Source: Clostridia bacterium (lineage in GTDB: Bacteria; Bacillota; Clostridia; Oscillospirales; Butyricicoccaceae). From it: a DNA stretch of 42,196 bases. The notes beneath the pieces were generated by a model, which was given only the letters and a program-made list of their open reading frames with translations, was not told where the DNA came from and did not search any database. Below, in pieces: positions 1 to 8,278 of the stretch (position 1 is the first letter of the stretch; every line of letters begins with the position of its first letter). Made by a program: the position numbers and the translations under genes. The stretch covers positions 1-42,196 of the forward strand of contig JAFXDF010000093.1 in NCBI GenBank assembly GCA_017521295.1, read 5' to 3'.

Positions 1-355
1 AGTCAAAGCCCCGCTCCTTCAGCTGCTTGGAGAAGGTCTCGATGTTCTTCTGGGTAAAGCCGTTGGGATGGTTGCCGGTGGACACGGCGTACTGCTCGGC
101 GGGCAGACCGAAGGAGTCGTAGCCCATGGGATGCAGCACGTTGTAGCCCTGCATACGCTTCATGCGGGACATGATATCGGTGGCGGTGTAGCCCTCGGGA
201 TGGCCGGCGTGCAGACCCACGCCGGAGGGATAGGGGAACATATCCAGCACATAGTACTTAGGCTTGGAGAAATCCCACACGTCGGTGCGGAAGGTCTCAT
301 GCTCCTCCCAGTATTTTTGCCATTTGGCTTCAATATTCGCGTATTCGTAATTCAT
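1..355 (-). CDS. leuS: Leucyl-tRNA synthetase, N-terminal part (cut by window edge)
   Basis: Cytoplasmic class I aminoacyl-tRNA synthetase that charges tRNA-Leu with leucine. Only the first 118 residues are in the window. They start [16 protein letters not shown], the usual LeuS opening, and carry the MFPYPSG stretch (residues 39-45) and the class I HIGH-type ATP-binding signature as HAGH (49-52), followed by the [11 protein letters not shown] block (77-87). The start codon lies 4 bp after the rsfS stop, with an AAAGAAG ribosome binding site inside the end of rsfS, so leuS is probably translated from the rsfS operon mRNA. No T-box leader is possible in a 4-bp gap. Family identity is secure; the rest of the protein is outside the window. 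Confidence 0.95.
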   Translation of the reverse strand, partial: MNYEYANIEAKWQKYWEEHETFRTDVWDFSKPKYYVLDMFPYPSGVGLHAGHPEGYTATDIMSRMKRMQGYNVLHPMGYDSFGLPAEQYAVSTGNHPNGFTQKNIETFSKQLKERGFD

Positions 356-359
356 ATTC

Positions 360-725
360 TCAGTCTTCTTTCACAACAAGATTGGAAATGTCGATTTTGG
401 TGCCGTCGCCCCACAGGCGCTCCAGGGCATAGATCTCCCGGGCCTCCTGCTGGAAGATGTTGACCACCACGCCGGTGTAGTCCACCAGCACCCAGTTGGA
501 GTTGACGCCCTCATGGTGATGGGGCATGACTTCCAGGTTTTCCTTCACCTGGAACTCGATCTCGTCGCCCAGGGCGCGGATGTGGGTGTTGGAAGTACCG
601 GTCATGATGACAAAGTAATCGGTGAGGGTGGTCTTGTCGTCCACCTGCAGGACCACGATGTCGCGGGCTTTTTTGCTGTCGGCGATCTTGACGATCTCCT
701 CCATCAGCAGTTTGCTGTCGTTCAT
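360..725 (-). CDS. rsfS: Ribosomal silencing factor RsfS (Iojap/YbeB family)
   Basis: Small protein (121 aa, normal family length) that binds ribosomal protein uL14 on the 50S subunit and blocks subunit joining during starvation. The Iojap-domain hallmarks are present: [17 protein letters not shown] (residues 36-52) and the C-terminal W78[13 protein letters not shown] block followed by [12 protein letters not shown] (96-107). At position 89 an Asn stands where His is usual in the VVVHIF motif, a minor variant. The start overlaps the stop of the upstream nadD-yqeK gene by 4 bp (ATGA), which indicates translational coupling. The order yhbY-nadD-yqeK-rsfS is a conserved Firmicutes arrangement, here with leuS following directly. 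Confidence 0.93.
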   Translation of the reverse strand: MNDSKLLMEEIVKIADSKKARDIVVLQVDDKTTLTDYFVIMTGTSNTHIRALGDEIEFQVKENLEVMPHHHEGVNSNWVLVDYTGVVVNIFQQEAREIYALERLWGDGTKIDISNLVVKED

Positions 726-1885
726 ATTCTTTCCTCCGTTTCCACGGGTAATTTACGCAGTTTCAGTGCATCCAGGGTCTTGTAATAAGGTTCCTTCCCC
801 TGCTCCCGGATAAAGGCCGCCGTCCGCTCCATTGCGGCGGTCACCGCCCCCTCCAGATCGGTGAGGGCCAGCGTCCGCAGTTCCTCCACTCCCGGCCAGG
901 TGCGGCTTTCCTCGCACATGTCGGCCACATAGAGGATCTTTTGCAGATCGGTCATATGGGTGTCGCCGGTGGTGTGGGTGCGGATGGCGTCCACGATGTC
1001 ATCGGGCATTTTAAACACCCGGCGGGCGGTCTCCGCGCCGGTGTCGGCATGGATCAGCTGGGCAAAATTGCCCTCGTCATAATCAAATATTATATTCCAC
1101 TTTTCACACAAGGTCAACTGTTCTTTTTCGCTCAGCGCCTTGGTGCAGTCGTGAAGGATGGCGGCGGCCCGGACGGTGTAGTCGTCCACGCCGTACCGCT
1201 GGGCCATTTGGGCCGCCATGCGCTCACAGCCCAGAATGTGGGCCATGCGCTTGGGGCTCACCCGGCGCTCCACCTCTGCCCGGAGGGTCTCCAGGGCGGG
1301 CAGATACAGCTTGTTCTGCCGGATATAGTCCAGCACGGCGGGATGCAGAAGGGTTTCGTCCAGGCTTTCCCGCACCTGGGTGGAGCTCATGGGCAGAGCC
1401 GGGCAGTCGATGATGTCAATGCCCAGGTCAAGGCTCTCCCGCAGCTGCCGGGCCTTTTCGGCGATGCGCTGCCGGTCGCTCTCATCCCGGGCCACCACCG
1501 CCAGACGGCACAGCTGGGCCATCTTCCGGGGCTCCCGCCACCTGTCAAAGGTCAGCACCATATCGGTGCCCACCACCAGCCACACTTCGGCCTGGGGATA
1601 CCGCTGTTTCAGCGCTTCCAGAGTGTCCACCGTATAGCTGGGGCCGGTGCGCTCCAGCTCCAGAGGACAGGCCTCCACCCGGTCCAGCAGGTCCGCGGCG
1701 ATGCGGCACATGTCCAGCCGCTGCGCCGGGCTGGCAGAGCCCTGGGGCATGGTCTTGTGGGGCGGCACATTGGCCGGCATCAGCAGCAGCTTGTCCAGCG
1801 AAAGGCCCTCCACCACCGCCCGGGCGGCGTGCATATGGCCCAGGTGGATGGGGTTAAAGGTGCCGCCGTACATGGCAAGGCGCAT
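722..1885 (-). CDS. nadD: Fusion of nicotinate-nucleotide adenylyltransferase (NadD) and HD-domain Ap4A hydrolase (YqeK)
   Basis: A 387-residue two-domain protein. Residues 1-195 are NadD, which adenylates nicotinate mononucleotide to deamido-NAD in NAD synthesis: nucleotidyltransferase motif GGTFNPIHLGH (7-17), PANVPPHK (37-44) and the C-terminal SSTQVR (167-172). Residues 210-380 are a YqeK-type HD domain with the expected metal ligands: H216, H245-D246, H279, H304 and D322. YqeK proteins hydrolyse diadenosine tetraphosphate symmetrically to ADP. In Bacillus these are two adjacent genes; here they are one reading frame with no internal stop or obvious internal start. The ATG abuts the yhbY stop. 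Both activities look intact. Physical coupling of NAD synthesis and Ap4A removal is inference. Confidence 0.92.
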   Translation of the reverse strand: MRLAMYGGTFNPIHLGHMHAARAVVEGLSLDKLLLMPANVPPHKTMPQGSASPAQRLDMCRIAADLLDRVEACPLELERTGPSYTVDTLEALKQRYPQAEVWLVVGTDMVLTFDRWREPRKMAQLCRLAVVARDESDRQRIAEKARQLRESLDLGIDIIDCPALPMSSTQVRESLDETLLHPAVLDYIRQNKLYLPALETLRAEVERRVSPKRMAHILGCERMAAQMAQRYGVDDYTVRAAAILHDCTKALSEKEQLTLCEKWNIIFDYDEGNFAQLIHADTGAETARRVFKMPDDIVDAIRTHTTGDTHMTDLQKILYVADMCEESRTWPGVEELRTLALTDLEGAVTAAMERTAAFIREQGKEPYYKTLDALKLRKLPVETEERI

Positions 1886-2185
1886 TTATTTCTCCTTGGG
1901 CAGGACGATGCCGGGCTTTTCGGGGTTGGCCTTGTACAGCACCAGCTTGGAGCCGATGCACTGGACGGGCTCGGCCTCCAGCATCTCGCAGAGGGCCTCG
2001 CTGGCCTCACGGGCGGTGAGCAGAGCGGTCTCCAGCACCTTGATCTTGATGAGCTCCTTGGCCTTCAGCTCCAGAGCGGCCTGCTGGGCCACGTTTTCGG
2101 TGACACCCTCCTTGCCGATCTGCTGGGTGGCGGGGATGGTATTTGCCAGACCGCGCAGAAAAGCGCGCTGTTTGCTTGTCAACAT
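1886..2185 (-). CDS. yhbY: CRM-domain RNA-binding protein YhbY
   Basis: Single CRS1/YhbY (CRM) domain protein, 99 aa, associated with pre-50S ribosomal particles in the family. It begins MLTSKQRAFLRGLA, has a GKEG loop at residues 24-27 (GKxG is the RNA-binding loop of CRM domains) and the closing IGSKLVLYKANPEKP (77-91). The ribosome binding site is AGAGGAAC eight bases before the ATG. It is the first gene after an intergenic palindromic repeat and is followed without gap by nadD-yqeK. A possible promoter lies just upstream on minus: ATGACA, 17 bp, TATTAC, with the -35 formed by the end of the repeat; this is weak evidence. Confidence 0.92.
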   Translation of the reverse strand: MLTSKQRAFLRGLANTIPATQQIGKEGVTENVAQQAALELKAKELIKIKVLETALLTAREASEALCEMLEAEPVQCIGSKLVLYKANPEKPGIVLPKEK

Positions 2186-2228
2186 AGTTTGTTCCTCTAT
2201 TTTCGTAATATTTTATTCAGAAAGCTTT

Positions 2229-2304
2229 GTCATCCCGAGCCCGCCGAGGGATCTCACGGTAAACTCGCCTTGAGATCCTTCGACTTCGCTGCACTCAGGA
2301 TGAC
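2229..2304. repeat. Palindromic intergenic repeat (REP/MITE-like), imperfect inverted repeat
   Basis: A 76-bp imperfect palindrome fills most of the 127-bp gap between rdgB and yhbY. The outer ends are GTCATCC and GGATGAC; the arms are GTCATCCCGAGCCCGCCGAG... on the left and ...GACTTCGCTGCACTCAGGATGAC (2282-2304, in part) on the right, each joined to a GGATCTC/GAGATCC core. The type with GTCAT..GAG..GAAG..GATCTC is a recurring dispersed intergenic element in many bacterial genomes. It has no coding capacity. In RNA it would fold into a long hairpin between two co-directional genes. Confidence 0.7.
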
Positions 2305-2312
2305 GGGTCAAA

Positions 2313-2903
2313 TTACAGACCCCGTTTTTCCAGCTCTTCCTTGGTGCGCGCCAGGGCGTTGGCCCGGTGGGAGATCTGGTTTTTCCGCTCCTGGGGCATG
2401 GAAGAAAAGCTCTCCTTTTCCTCGGGCACCCAGAACACTGGATCGTAGCCGAAGCCGCCGGTGCCGTGGTTTTCGGTGAGGATCTCGCCCCGGCAGATGC
2501 CCCGGATGGCAAACTCGGTGCCGTCGGGCCAGACGCAGGCGATGGCGGAGACGAACTGGGCGCCCCGCTGTTCGGCAGGCACATTTTCCAGCTTGCTCAG
2601 CAGGAAGTCCACCCGGTCCTGGTCGGAGCCCTGGCAGTACCGGGCCGAGCGGATGCCCGGCTCGCCGTTCAGAGCGTCCACCTCCAGGCCGCTGTCGTCG
2701 GCCAGAGCGGGCAGGCCGGAGGCCGCGCAGGCGGCCCTGGCCTTGATGAGGGCGTTTTCCTCAAAGGTAGTGCCGGTTTCCTCCGGGTCGGTGGCGATAC
2801 CGGCCTCCTTCATGGAGATGAACCTGCGGCGGTCGGTTTCCAGGATATCCCGGATCTCCTGCAGCTTGTGGGCGTTGTTGGTGGCAATGACGTAGGTGTC
2901 CAT
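2313..2903 (-). CDS. rdgB: XTP/dITP diphosphatase (HAM1/RdgB family)
   Basis: House-cleaning nucleotide pyrophosphatase that hydrolyses dITP, ITP and XTP to monophosphates. 196 aa, standard length. Motifs: TNNAHKL (residues 8-14, usual TxNxxKl), ADDSGLEVDAL (68-78, with the general-base/metal Asp pair D69-D70), GTGGFGYDPVF (147-157) and the base-recognition KNQISHRANAL (174-184). I chose the ATG at 2903 because family members begin with this strand; the open frame extends further upstream only into rph sequence in another frame. It lies 10 bp after the rph stop, so rph and rdgB are probably co-transcribed, a common clostridial pairing. Confidence 0.95.
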   Translation of the reverse strand: MDTYVIATNNAHKLQEIRDILETDRRRFISMKEAGIATDPEETGTTFEENALIKARAACAASGLPALADDSGLEVDALNGEPGIRSARYCQGSDQDRVDFLLSKLENVPAEQRGAQFVSAIACVWPDGTEFAIRGICRGEILTENHGTGGFGYDPVFWVPEEKESFSSMPQERKNQISHRANALARTKEELEKRGL

Positions 2904-2913
2904 GGCGCACCTC

Positions 2914-3642
2914 TTACCGGAACAGATGGCCCACAACGGCCTTCTGTGCGGCCACCAGCTGCTTGATGCCCCCATGGGCCAGGGTGTACATCTCGTCCAG
3001 CTCCTTCTTGCTGAAGGGCCGCTCTTCGCCGGTGCCCTGCAGCTCGATGATGTTGCCTTCATCGTCCATGATGAAGTTGAAGTCCACCTCGCCGCCGCTG
3101 TCCTCCACATAGTCCAGGTCGCAGACGGCCATGTCGTTGACGATACCCACGCTGACGGCGGCCACATAGGAGTACAGGGGCATACAGCTGAGAACCCCCT
3201 GCTTTTTCAGCTTGTCCAGAGCGATGACCAGGGCGCAGAAGGCGCCGGTGATGGAGGCGCAGCGGGTGCCGCCGTCGGCCTGGATCACGTCGCAGTCAAT
3301 GGTGATGCTCCGCTCGCCCAGAGCCTCCAGGTCCACCACAGACCGGAGGGCCCGACCGATGAGGCGCTGGATCTCGGCCGAACGGCCGTTGAGCTTCAGC
3401 TTGCTGATATCCCGGGGAGACCGGCTGGCGGTGGCCCGGGGCAGCATATTGTATTCGGCGGTGACCCAGCCCTTGCCCTGGCCCTTCAGGAAGGGGGGCA
3501 CGGACTCTTCCACCGTAGCGTTGCAGATGACCTTGGTGTTGCCGCAGGTGATCAGCACGCTGCCTTCGGGATAGATGATATAGTCGGGGACGATGGTCAC
3601 CGGGCGGATCTCAAAGGGCTTTCTGCCGTCATGACGTGCCAT
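2914..3642 (-). CDS. rph: Ribonuclease PH
   Basis: Phosphorolytic 3'-5' exoribonuclease that trims the 3' ends of tRNA precursors; forms a hexamer. 242 aa. Starts [14 protein letters not shown], as in most family members, with AAGGAGG nine bases upstream; the in-frame ATG 24 bases further upstream has no such site. Recognisable blocks: [19 protein letters not shown] (33-51), [14 protein letters not shown] (58-71), [11 protein letters not shown] (117-127) and [10 protein letters not shown] (125-134), with the acidic DLDYVED (175-181) near the metal site. The ribosome binding site lies just past the stop of ftsY, 20 bp gap, and rdgB follows 10 bp later. Confidence 0.95.
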   Translation of the reverse strand: MARHDGRKPFEIRPVTIVPDYIIYPEGSVLITCGNTKVICNATVEESVPPFLKGQGKGWVTAEYNMLPRATASRSPRDISKLKLNGRSAEIQRLIGRALRSVVDLEALGERSITIDCDVIQADGGTRCASITGAFCALVIALDKLKKQGVLSCMPLYSYVAAVSVGIVNDMAVCDLDYVEDSGGEVDFNFIMDDEGNIIELQGTGEERPFSKKELDEMYTLAHGGIKQLVAAQKAVVGHLFR

Positions 3643-3662
3643 ATTATTCAGCCTCCTTGTTA

Positions 3663-4565
3663 TCAAAGAACGCCCCGGGTGAAGTCCAGGGCGTCAAACT
3701 CCAGCAGGTCGTCCACCTGCTCACCCACGCCGATGAACTTCACGGGCACCTGCATGGAGGAGCTCACATGGATGGCGATGCCGCCCTTGGCGGTGCCGTC
3801 CAGCTTGGTGATCACCAGACCGGTGAGGCCAGTGACGCTGTTGAAGCCTTCGGCCTGAGAGATGGCGTTCTGACCGGTGGTGGCGTCCAGCACCAGCAGG
3901 GTCTCCACGCTGGCCTCGGGCAGCTCCCGGTTGATGACACGGCGCATCTTTTCCAGCTCGTTCATCAGATTCTGCTTGTTGTGCAGACGGCCGGCGGTGT
4001 CGCAGATCACCACGTCGCAGCCGCGGGCCTTGGCAGCGGTGATAGCGTCAAAGATGACGGCGCTGGGGTCGGCGCCCTCGGCGTGGCGAACGATGTCGGC
4101 ACCTGCCCGCTGGGCCCAGATGGTCAGCTGATCGGCGGCGGCGGCACGGAAGGTATCGGCGGCGGCAAACAGCACCTTTTTGCCCTGGGCAGTCAGCTTG
4201 GCGCCGATCTTGCCGATGGAGGTGGTCTTGCCCACGCCGTTGACGCCCACCATCAGAATGACCGAGGGCTTGGTGTTCAGCTGCAGGCCGTTGTTGGGGG
4301 CCATCTTCTCTGCCAGGATCTTGGCCAGGCAGTCGATGACCGCCTCCTTGGTTTGCAGATTCTGCAGCTTGGACTGTTTCCGCAGCTCTTCAATGGCGTC
4401 GGCGGCCACATAGGCGCCGATGTCGGCCAGGATGAGGGCGTCCTCCAGATCGGACAGCAGATCCTCGTCCACCGTGCGGAAGGTGGCGAACACCGCGTTG
4501 ATGTTGGCGGCGGTGCTTTCCTTGGTCTTTTTCAGACCGGCCTTGATTTTGTCAAAAAAGGACAT
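3663..4565 (-). CDS. ftsY: Signal recognition particle receptor FtsY
   Basis: SRP-type GTPase that receives ribosome-nascent-chain-SRP complexes at the membrane. 300 aa, the short Gram-positive form lacking a long acidic A domain. NG domain in order: N domain (residues 1-95), G1 GVNGVGKT (107-114), DTFRAAA (137-143), G3 DTAGR (189-193), G4 [10 protein letters not shown] (253-262) and G5-type GEQVDDL (281-287). The start follows smc by 14 bp; smc-ftsY is a conserved Firmicutes pair. Ends 20 bp before the rph start, so a smc-ftsY-rph-rdgB transcript is likely. Confidence 0.96.
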   Translation of the reverse strand: MSFFDKIKAGLKKTKESTAANINAVFATFRTVDEDLLSDLEDALILADIGAYVAADAIEELRKQSKLQNLQTKEAVIDCLAKILAEKMAPNNGLQLNTKPSVILMVGVNGVGKTTSIGKIGAKLTAQGKKVLFAAADTFRAAAADQLTIWAQRAGADIVRHAEGADPSAVIFDAITAAKARGCDVVICDTAGRLHNKQNLMNELEKMRRVINRELPEASVETLLVLDATTGQNAISQAEGFNSVTGLTGLVITKLDGTAKGGIAIHVSSSMQVPVKFIGVGEQVDDLLEFDALDFTRGVL

Positions 4566-4579
4566 GGTGGGTTTCCTCC

Positions 4580-7500
4580 TTAGGAGATTTTTTCCTTGAT
4601 ATGTTCTTCCACCTCATTGATGTGCAGGGCCAGCAGCTTGGTGACGCCCTGCTCCTGCATGGTGACGCCGTAGAGGATGTCCGCACCCTCCATGGTGCCC
4701 CGGCGGTGGGTAATGATGATAAACTGGGTCTGCTCACACAATGTGCGCATATAGGAGGCGTAGCGGCTGACGTTCACGTCATCCAGCGCGGCGTCGATCT
4801 CGTCCAGCACGCAGAAGGGCGTGGGCCGCACCTTGATGATGGCAAAGTACAGGGCGATGGCCACAAAGGCCTTTTCACCGCCCGACAGCAGGGAGATGGC
4901 CCGCATGGACTTGCCGGGCAGCTCCACCTTGATCTCGATGCCGCAGTTCAGCAGGTCGCTTTCGTCCTCCAGCTTGAGGTAGGCGCTGCCGCCGCCGAAG
5001 ATCTCCACAAAGGTCTGCTGGAAGGTCTCGTTGATCTTGCGGAACTCGGTGCCGAAGATGTCCTTCATGTTGCGGGTCAGATCGCCGATGATCTTCAGCA
5101 GGTCGGCCTTGGCGCTCTCCAGATCGTTGCGCTGGGCGTCCATGAACTCGTACCGCTCGCTGACCTTGGCGTACTCCTCGATGGAGTTCACGTTGACGGG
5201 GCCCAGCTTTTTGATGCTGGCCCGCAGCTCGGCGATGCGGCGGTTGGCCTTGGGCAGGCTTTCCAGCTCCTGCTTGAGCTCCTGGGCGGTGACCCGGGTC
5301 AGCTCATAGCTTTCCCACAATTTCTGGAGGATATTGTCCTCCTCCATCTCGGCCTGGGTCTTTTTGTTTTCCAGACGGCCCCGCTCCCGCTCCAGGTTGA
5401 TGAGCTCGTCGCTCTTCTGGCGGTAGTCCCGGTCGCACTTTTGCCGTGCGCCCTCCAGCCGCAGCTTTTCCTGGTTGATGGCCTGGAGCCGCTCCTGCTT
5501 GGCGGCGGCCTCCCGGGCGTACTGCTGTGCCACCTGCTCCTGGTCGGCGATGGTCTTGCGCAGCTCCTGGTTGCGGGTCTCCAGGGCGGCGATGATCGCT
5601 TCCTTGCTCCGCAGCTCGCCCTGGCTGGATGCAATGAGGGCCTCCAGCTCGGAAATGCCGGTCACCGTGCTTTCGCTTTCGGTGCGGCTTTCGGCCAAGG
5701 CCACCCGCAGGTCGGTGACCTGCTGGGTCAGCAGGCTGGTGCGGCTTTCCTCTGCCGCTCTGCCGCCCGAGAGGGTGTCGGCCTCCTGCCGCAGCTTGGC
5801 GGCCTGGGCCTCCTCCTGCCGGGCGTGCGCCAGCAGTTCGTTCTTCTGGTTGTTGATCTTTGCGATGCGGGCGTCCTGGCTGTCCCGCTCCTCTTCCAGC
5901 TCACCCACACGGCTGCGCAGGGTGTCCAAAAGGGCGGCGTGCTGGGTCTGGTAGGCGGTGGACTCCAACAGGGCGTCCTGGGCTCTTCGCAGTTCTTCCT
6001 GGGCCACCTGGGCCTCGTAGGTGACGCTGTCCAGCTCCTGGGTGGCCGTCTTGAGGGCCTGCTGGCTTTCTTCGATCTGGCCGGACAGGGTCTTGAGCTC
6101 GGCTTCCAGCCGCTCGATCTCGTTCTTGCGGGACAGCATACCGGTGTTCTTGTTGAGACTGCCGCCGGTCATGGCGCCCGAGGGGTTGATCAGCTGACCG
6201 TCCAGGGTGACGATGCGGAAGCCGTAGCCGTTGTTCTTGGCCATGCGGATGGCGCTGTCGATGTGATCCACCACGGCGGTGCCGGCCAAAAGGCTGCGGA
6301 TCACTCGGTCGTAGCGGCTGTCATACTCCACCAGACCGTCGGCCCAGCCCTGGAAACCGCTCTGGTCGCCCTTGAGCTTCCAGTCGGACCGCCGCTCCTT
6401 CACCGCCGTCATGGGCAGGAAGGTGGCCCGGCCAAAGTCGTGGGACTTCAGATAGCCGATGGCGGTTTTGGCGCTCTGCTCGTCGTCGGTGACGATGTTC
6501 TGCATGGCGGCGCCCAGGGCGATCTCGATGGCCACCGAGAACTTATCCTGGGTGCGGATGAGGGTGGACACCGGGCCGTGGATGCCGTTCAGTTCCCGGC
6601 GGGCAGCTGCCTGCATCACCCGGCGCACCGACTGGCCAAAGCCCTCATATTCCCGTTCCATGGCCCGCAGCATATCCAGCCGCTGGCCCTTGATCTCGCT
6701 CTGACGGGAAGCCTGCTCCAGCTTGTGCCGCAGCTCCTCCACTTTTTTCTTCCGGGCCTCACCGCGAAGGGCAAAGCCCCGGAGCATATTCTCTGCCGAG
6801 GACTTTTTGTCCTCGTTTTCTTCGATGTCACGGCGCAGCTGCCGTGCCTTGGCCTTTTCTTCCTCCAGGCGGCCTTCCAGCTCGGCAAGGTCGCTCTCCA
6901 CAGTCTTGCCCCGGGCCAGGATCTCCTGTGCGCCGCTGTCCAGCGCGGCCATCTGGGCCCGGTCCTGGTTGGCGCTGTCCTGGTGCAACTGGGCCTGGGC
7001 CTCCAGCGCGGCCAGCTTGTCCCCCAGGTCACGGGCGCTTTCGGCGGCCTGCTGCACCTGGCGGAGCAGCTCTTCCATCTGGGCCTCCAGCTGAGCGGTG
7101 TTGGCCTTCAGTTCTTCCAGACGGCGCTCCTTGGCACGCTTCTGCTCTTCCAGGCTTTCGCCCTGGTCCTGCTGCTGGGTCATCTCCTGCTTTTTCTGCC
7201 GGATGTTGTCCTCGTTGTTGCGGATGTGGGTCTCCCCCACCGCCATCTGGGCCCGGATGTCGGCCTCCCGGTTTTCGGCCTCCCGGAGTTCCTCACGGAC
7301 CTGTTCACCGGCGGCGTCCTGCTGGTGCAGCTCCTCGGTGAGGGCATTGGACTGCTCCTGCAGCTCCTCGGCCTCCCGCTTGCGGGCGGACAGCATCCGC
7401 TCGGCGTTGAGGTAGTCGGTCTGGGCCTTGTGCAGGCTGTCCTTGAGCTTTTCCAGGCTGTCCAGCCACACGTTGACCTCCAGCACACGGAGCTCGTCAC

Positions 7501-8155
7501 GATAGATCAGGAAGGACTGGGCCTTTTCGGCCTGCTCCTTCAGAGGGCCAACCTGGGTCTCCAGCTCGGTGATGATATCCCGGATGCGCACCAGATTTTC
7601 CTCGCAGGCATCCAGCTTTCGCTCGCTCTCTTCCTTGCGGTAGCGGAACTTGGTGATACCGGCGGCCTCTTCAAAGATCTCGCGCCGGTCGGCGCTCTTG
7701 ACCGAGAGGATCTCGTCGATGCGTCCCTGGCCGATGACCGAATAGCCGTCACGGCCCAGGCCGGTGTCCATGAACAGCTCATGGATATCCTTGAGGCGCA
7801 CCGCCTTGCGGTTGATGAAAAAGTCGCTCTGGCCGCTGCGGTAGTACCGGCGGGTGACCATCACCTCGCCGTATTCGATGGGCAGACCGCCGTCGGAGTT
7901 ATCCATCACCAACGTGACCTGGCAAAAACCCAGGGGATTTCGCCGGGCGGTACCGCCGAAGATGACGTCCTCCATCTTGCCGCCCCGGAGGGTCTTGGTG
8001 CTCTGTTCGCCCAGCACCCAGCGGATGGCGTCCACGATGTTGGATTTGCCGCTGCCGTTGGGACCCACGATGGCGGTGACACCGCGGCCGAACTGCATCA
8101 CGGTTTTGTCGGGAAAGGACTTGAAGCCCTGAATTTCAATGGATTTTAAGTACAA
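4580..8155 (-). CDS. smc: Chromosome segregation/condensation ATPase SMC (TTG start)
   Basis: Structural-maintenance-of-chromosomes ATPase that, with ScpA/ScpB, extrudes DNA loops and individualises origins. With a TTG start at 8155 it is 1191 aa, the usual length, and begins (M)YLKSIEIQGFKSF like other SMCs; an AGAAGGTG site precedes it by about 6 bases. An ATG 13 codons upstream would add an atypical MHDYALLAEEGAF extension. Walker A GPNGSGKS (31-38), coiled coil rich in E/K/Q, hinge around residues 515-680, second coiled coil, signature LLSGGEKAF near 1088 and Walker B CVLDEIDAAL near 1115-1125. Ends 14 bp before ftsY. A candidate promoter lies at 8203-8231. Confidence 0.96.
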   Translation of the reverse strand: MYLKSIEIQGFKSFPDKTVMQFGRGVTAIVGPNGSGKSNIVDAIRWVLGEQSTKTLRGGKMEDVIFGGTARRNPLGFCQVTLVMDNSDGGLPIEYGEVMVTRRYYRSGQSDFFINRKAVRLKDIHELFMDTGLGRDGYSVIGQGRIDEILSVKSADRREIFEEAAGITKFRYRKEESERKLDACEENLVRIRDIITELETQVGPLKEQAEKAQSFLIYRDELRVLEVNVWLDSLEKLKDSLHKAQTDYLNAERMLSARKREAEELQEQSNALTEELHQQDAAGEQVREELREAENREADIRAQMAVGETHIRNNEDNIRQKKQEMTQQQDQGESLEEQKRAKERRLEELKANTAQLEAQMEELLRQVQQAAESARDLGDKLAALEAQAQLHQDSANQDRAQMAALDSGAQEILARGKTVESDLAELEGRLEEEKAKARQLRRDIEENEDKKSSAENMLRGFALRGEARKKKVEELRHKLEQASRQSEIKGQRLDMLRAMEREYEGFGQSVRRVMQAAARRELNGIHGPVSTLIRTQDKFSVAIEIALGAAMQNIVTDDEQSAKTAIGYLKSHDFGRATFLPMTAVKERRSDWKLKGDQSGFQGWADGLVEYDSRYDRVIRSLLAGTAVVDHIDSAIRMAKNNGYGFRIVTLDGQLINPSGAMTGGSLNKNTGMLSRKNEIERLEAELKTLSGQIEESQQALKTATQELDSVTYEAQVAQEELRRAQDALLESTAYQTQHAALLDTLRSRVGELEEERDSQDARIAKINNQKNELLAHARQEEAQAAKLRQEADTLSGGRAAEESRTSLLTQQVTDLRVALAESRTESESTVTGISELEALIASSQGELRSKEAIIAALETRNQELRKTIADQEQVAQQYAREAAAKQERLQAINQEKLRLEGARQKCDRDYRQKSDELINLERERGRLENKKTQAEMEEDNILQKLWESYELTRVTAQELKQELESLPKANRRIAELRASIKKLGPVNVNSIEEYAKVSERYEFMDAQRNDLESAKADLLKIIGDLTRNMKDIFGTEFRKINETFQQTFVEIFGGGSAYLKLEDESDLLNCGIEIKVELPGKSMRAISLLSGGEKAFVAIALYFAIIKVRPTPFCVLDEIDAALDDVNVSRYASYMRTLCEQTQFIIITHRRGTMEGADILYGVTMQEQGVTKLLALHINEVEEHIKEKIS

Positions 8156-8202
8156 AAAAGCACCTTCTTCTGCCAAAAGGGCATAATCATGCATTCTGAT
8201 TT

Positions 8203-8231
8203 ATTTTATCAAAAAATCCTTGCAAATACAA
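8203..8231 (-). promoter_or_regulatory. Candidate sigma-A promoter for smc
   Basis: On minus: -35 TTGTAT (8226-8231), 17-bp spacer, -10 TAAAAT (8203-8208), about 47 bases upstream of the smc TTG codon. The -10 matches consensus at 5 of 6 positions, the -35 at 3 of 6. The upstream gene is closed by a terminator at 8247-8270, so smc needs its own promoter. Confidence 0.55.
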
Positions 8232-8246
8232 GGTTTTCCAATAGAA

Positions 8247-8270
8247 AAAAGGCCTCTTCCGAGGCCTTTT
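8247..8270 (-). terminator. Rho-independent terminator after the XRE regulator
   Basis: Perfect 10-bp stem AAAAGGCCTC/GAGGCCTTTT with a 4-base TTCC loop, followed on minus by a run of six T. It begins 8 bp after the stop of the 8279-9349 gene and separates it from smc. Confidence 0.85.
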
Positions 8271-8278
8271 CCAAGGGT

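Noticed and set aside
1..355. T-box leader for leuS
   Set aside because: leuS follows rsfS by 4 bp, so there is no room for one.
4601..8149. A 1182-aa open frame antisense to nearly all of smc
   Set aside because: It is the codon-bias shadow of smc: with few TTA, CTA and TCA codons, the complementary frame rarely meets a stop. Its translation is repetitive G/L/H/Q-rich sequence without motifs. The same holds for other long plus-strand frames, e.g. 941-2479, 13794-15269, 20634-23561 and 25381-27471.
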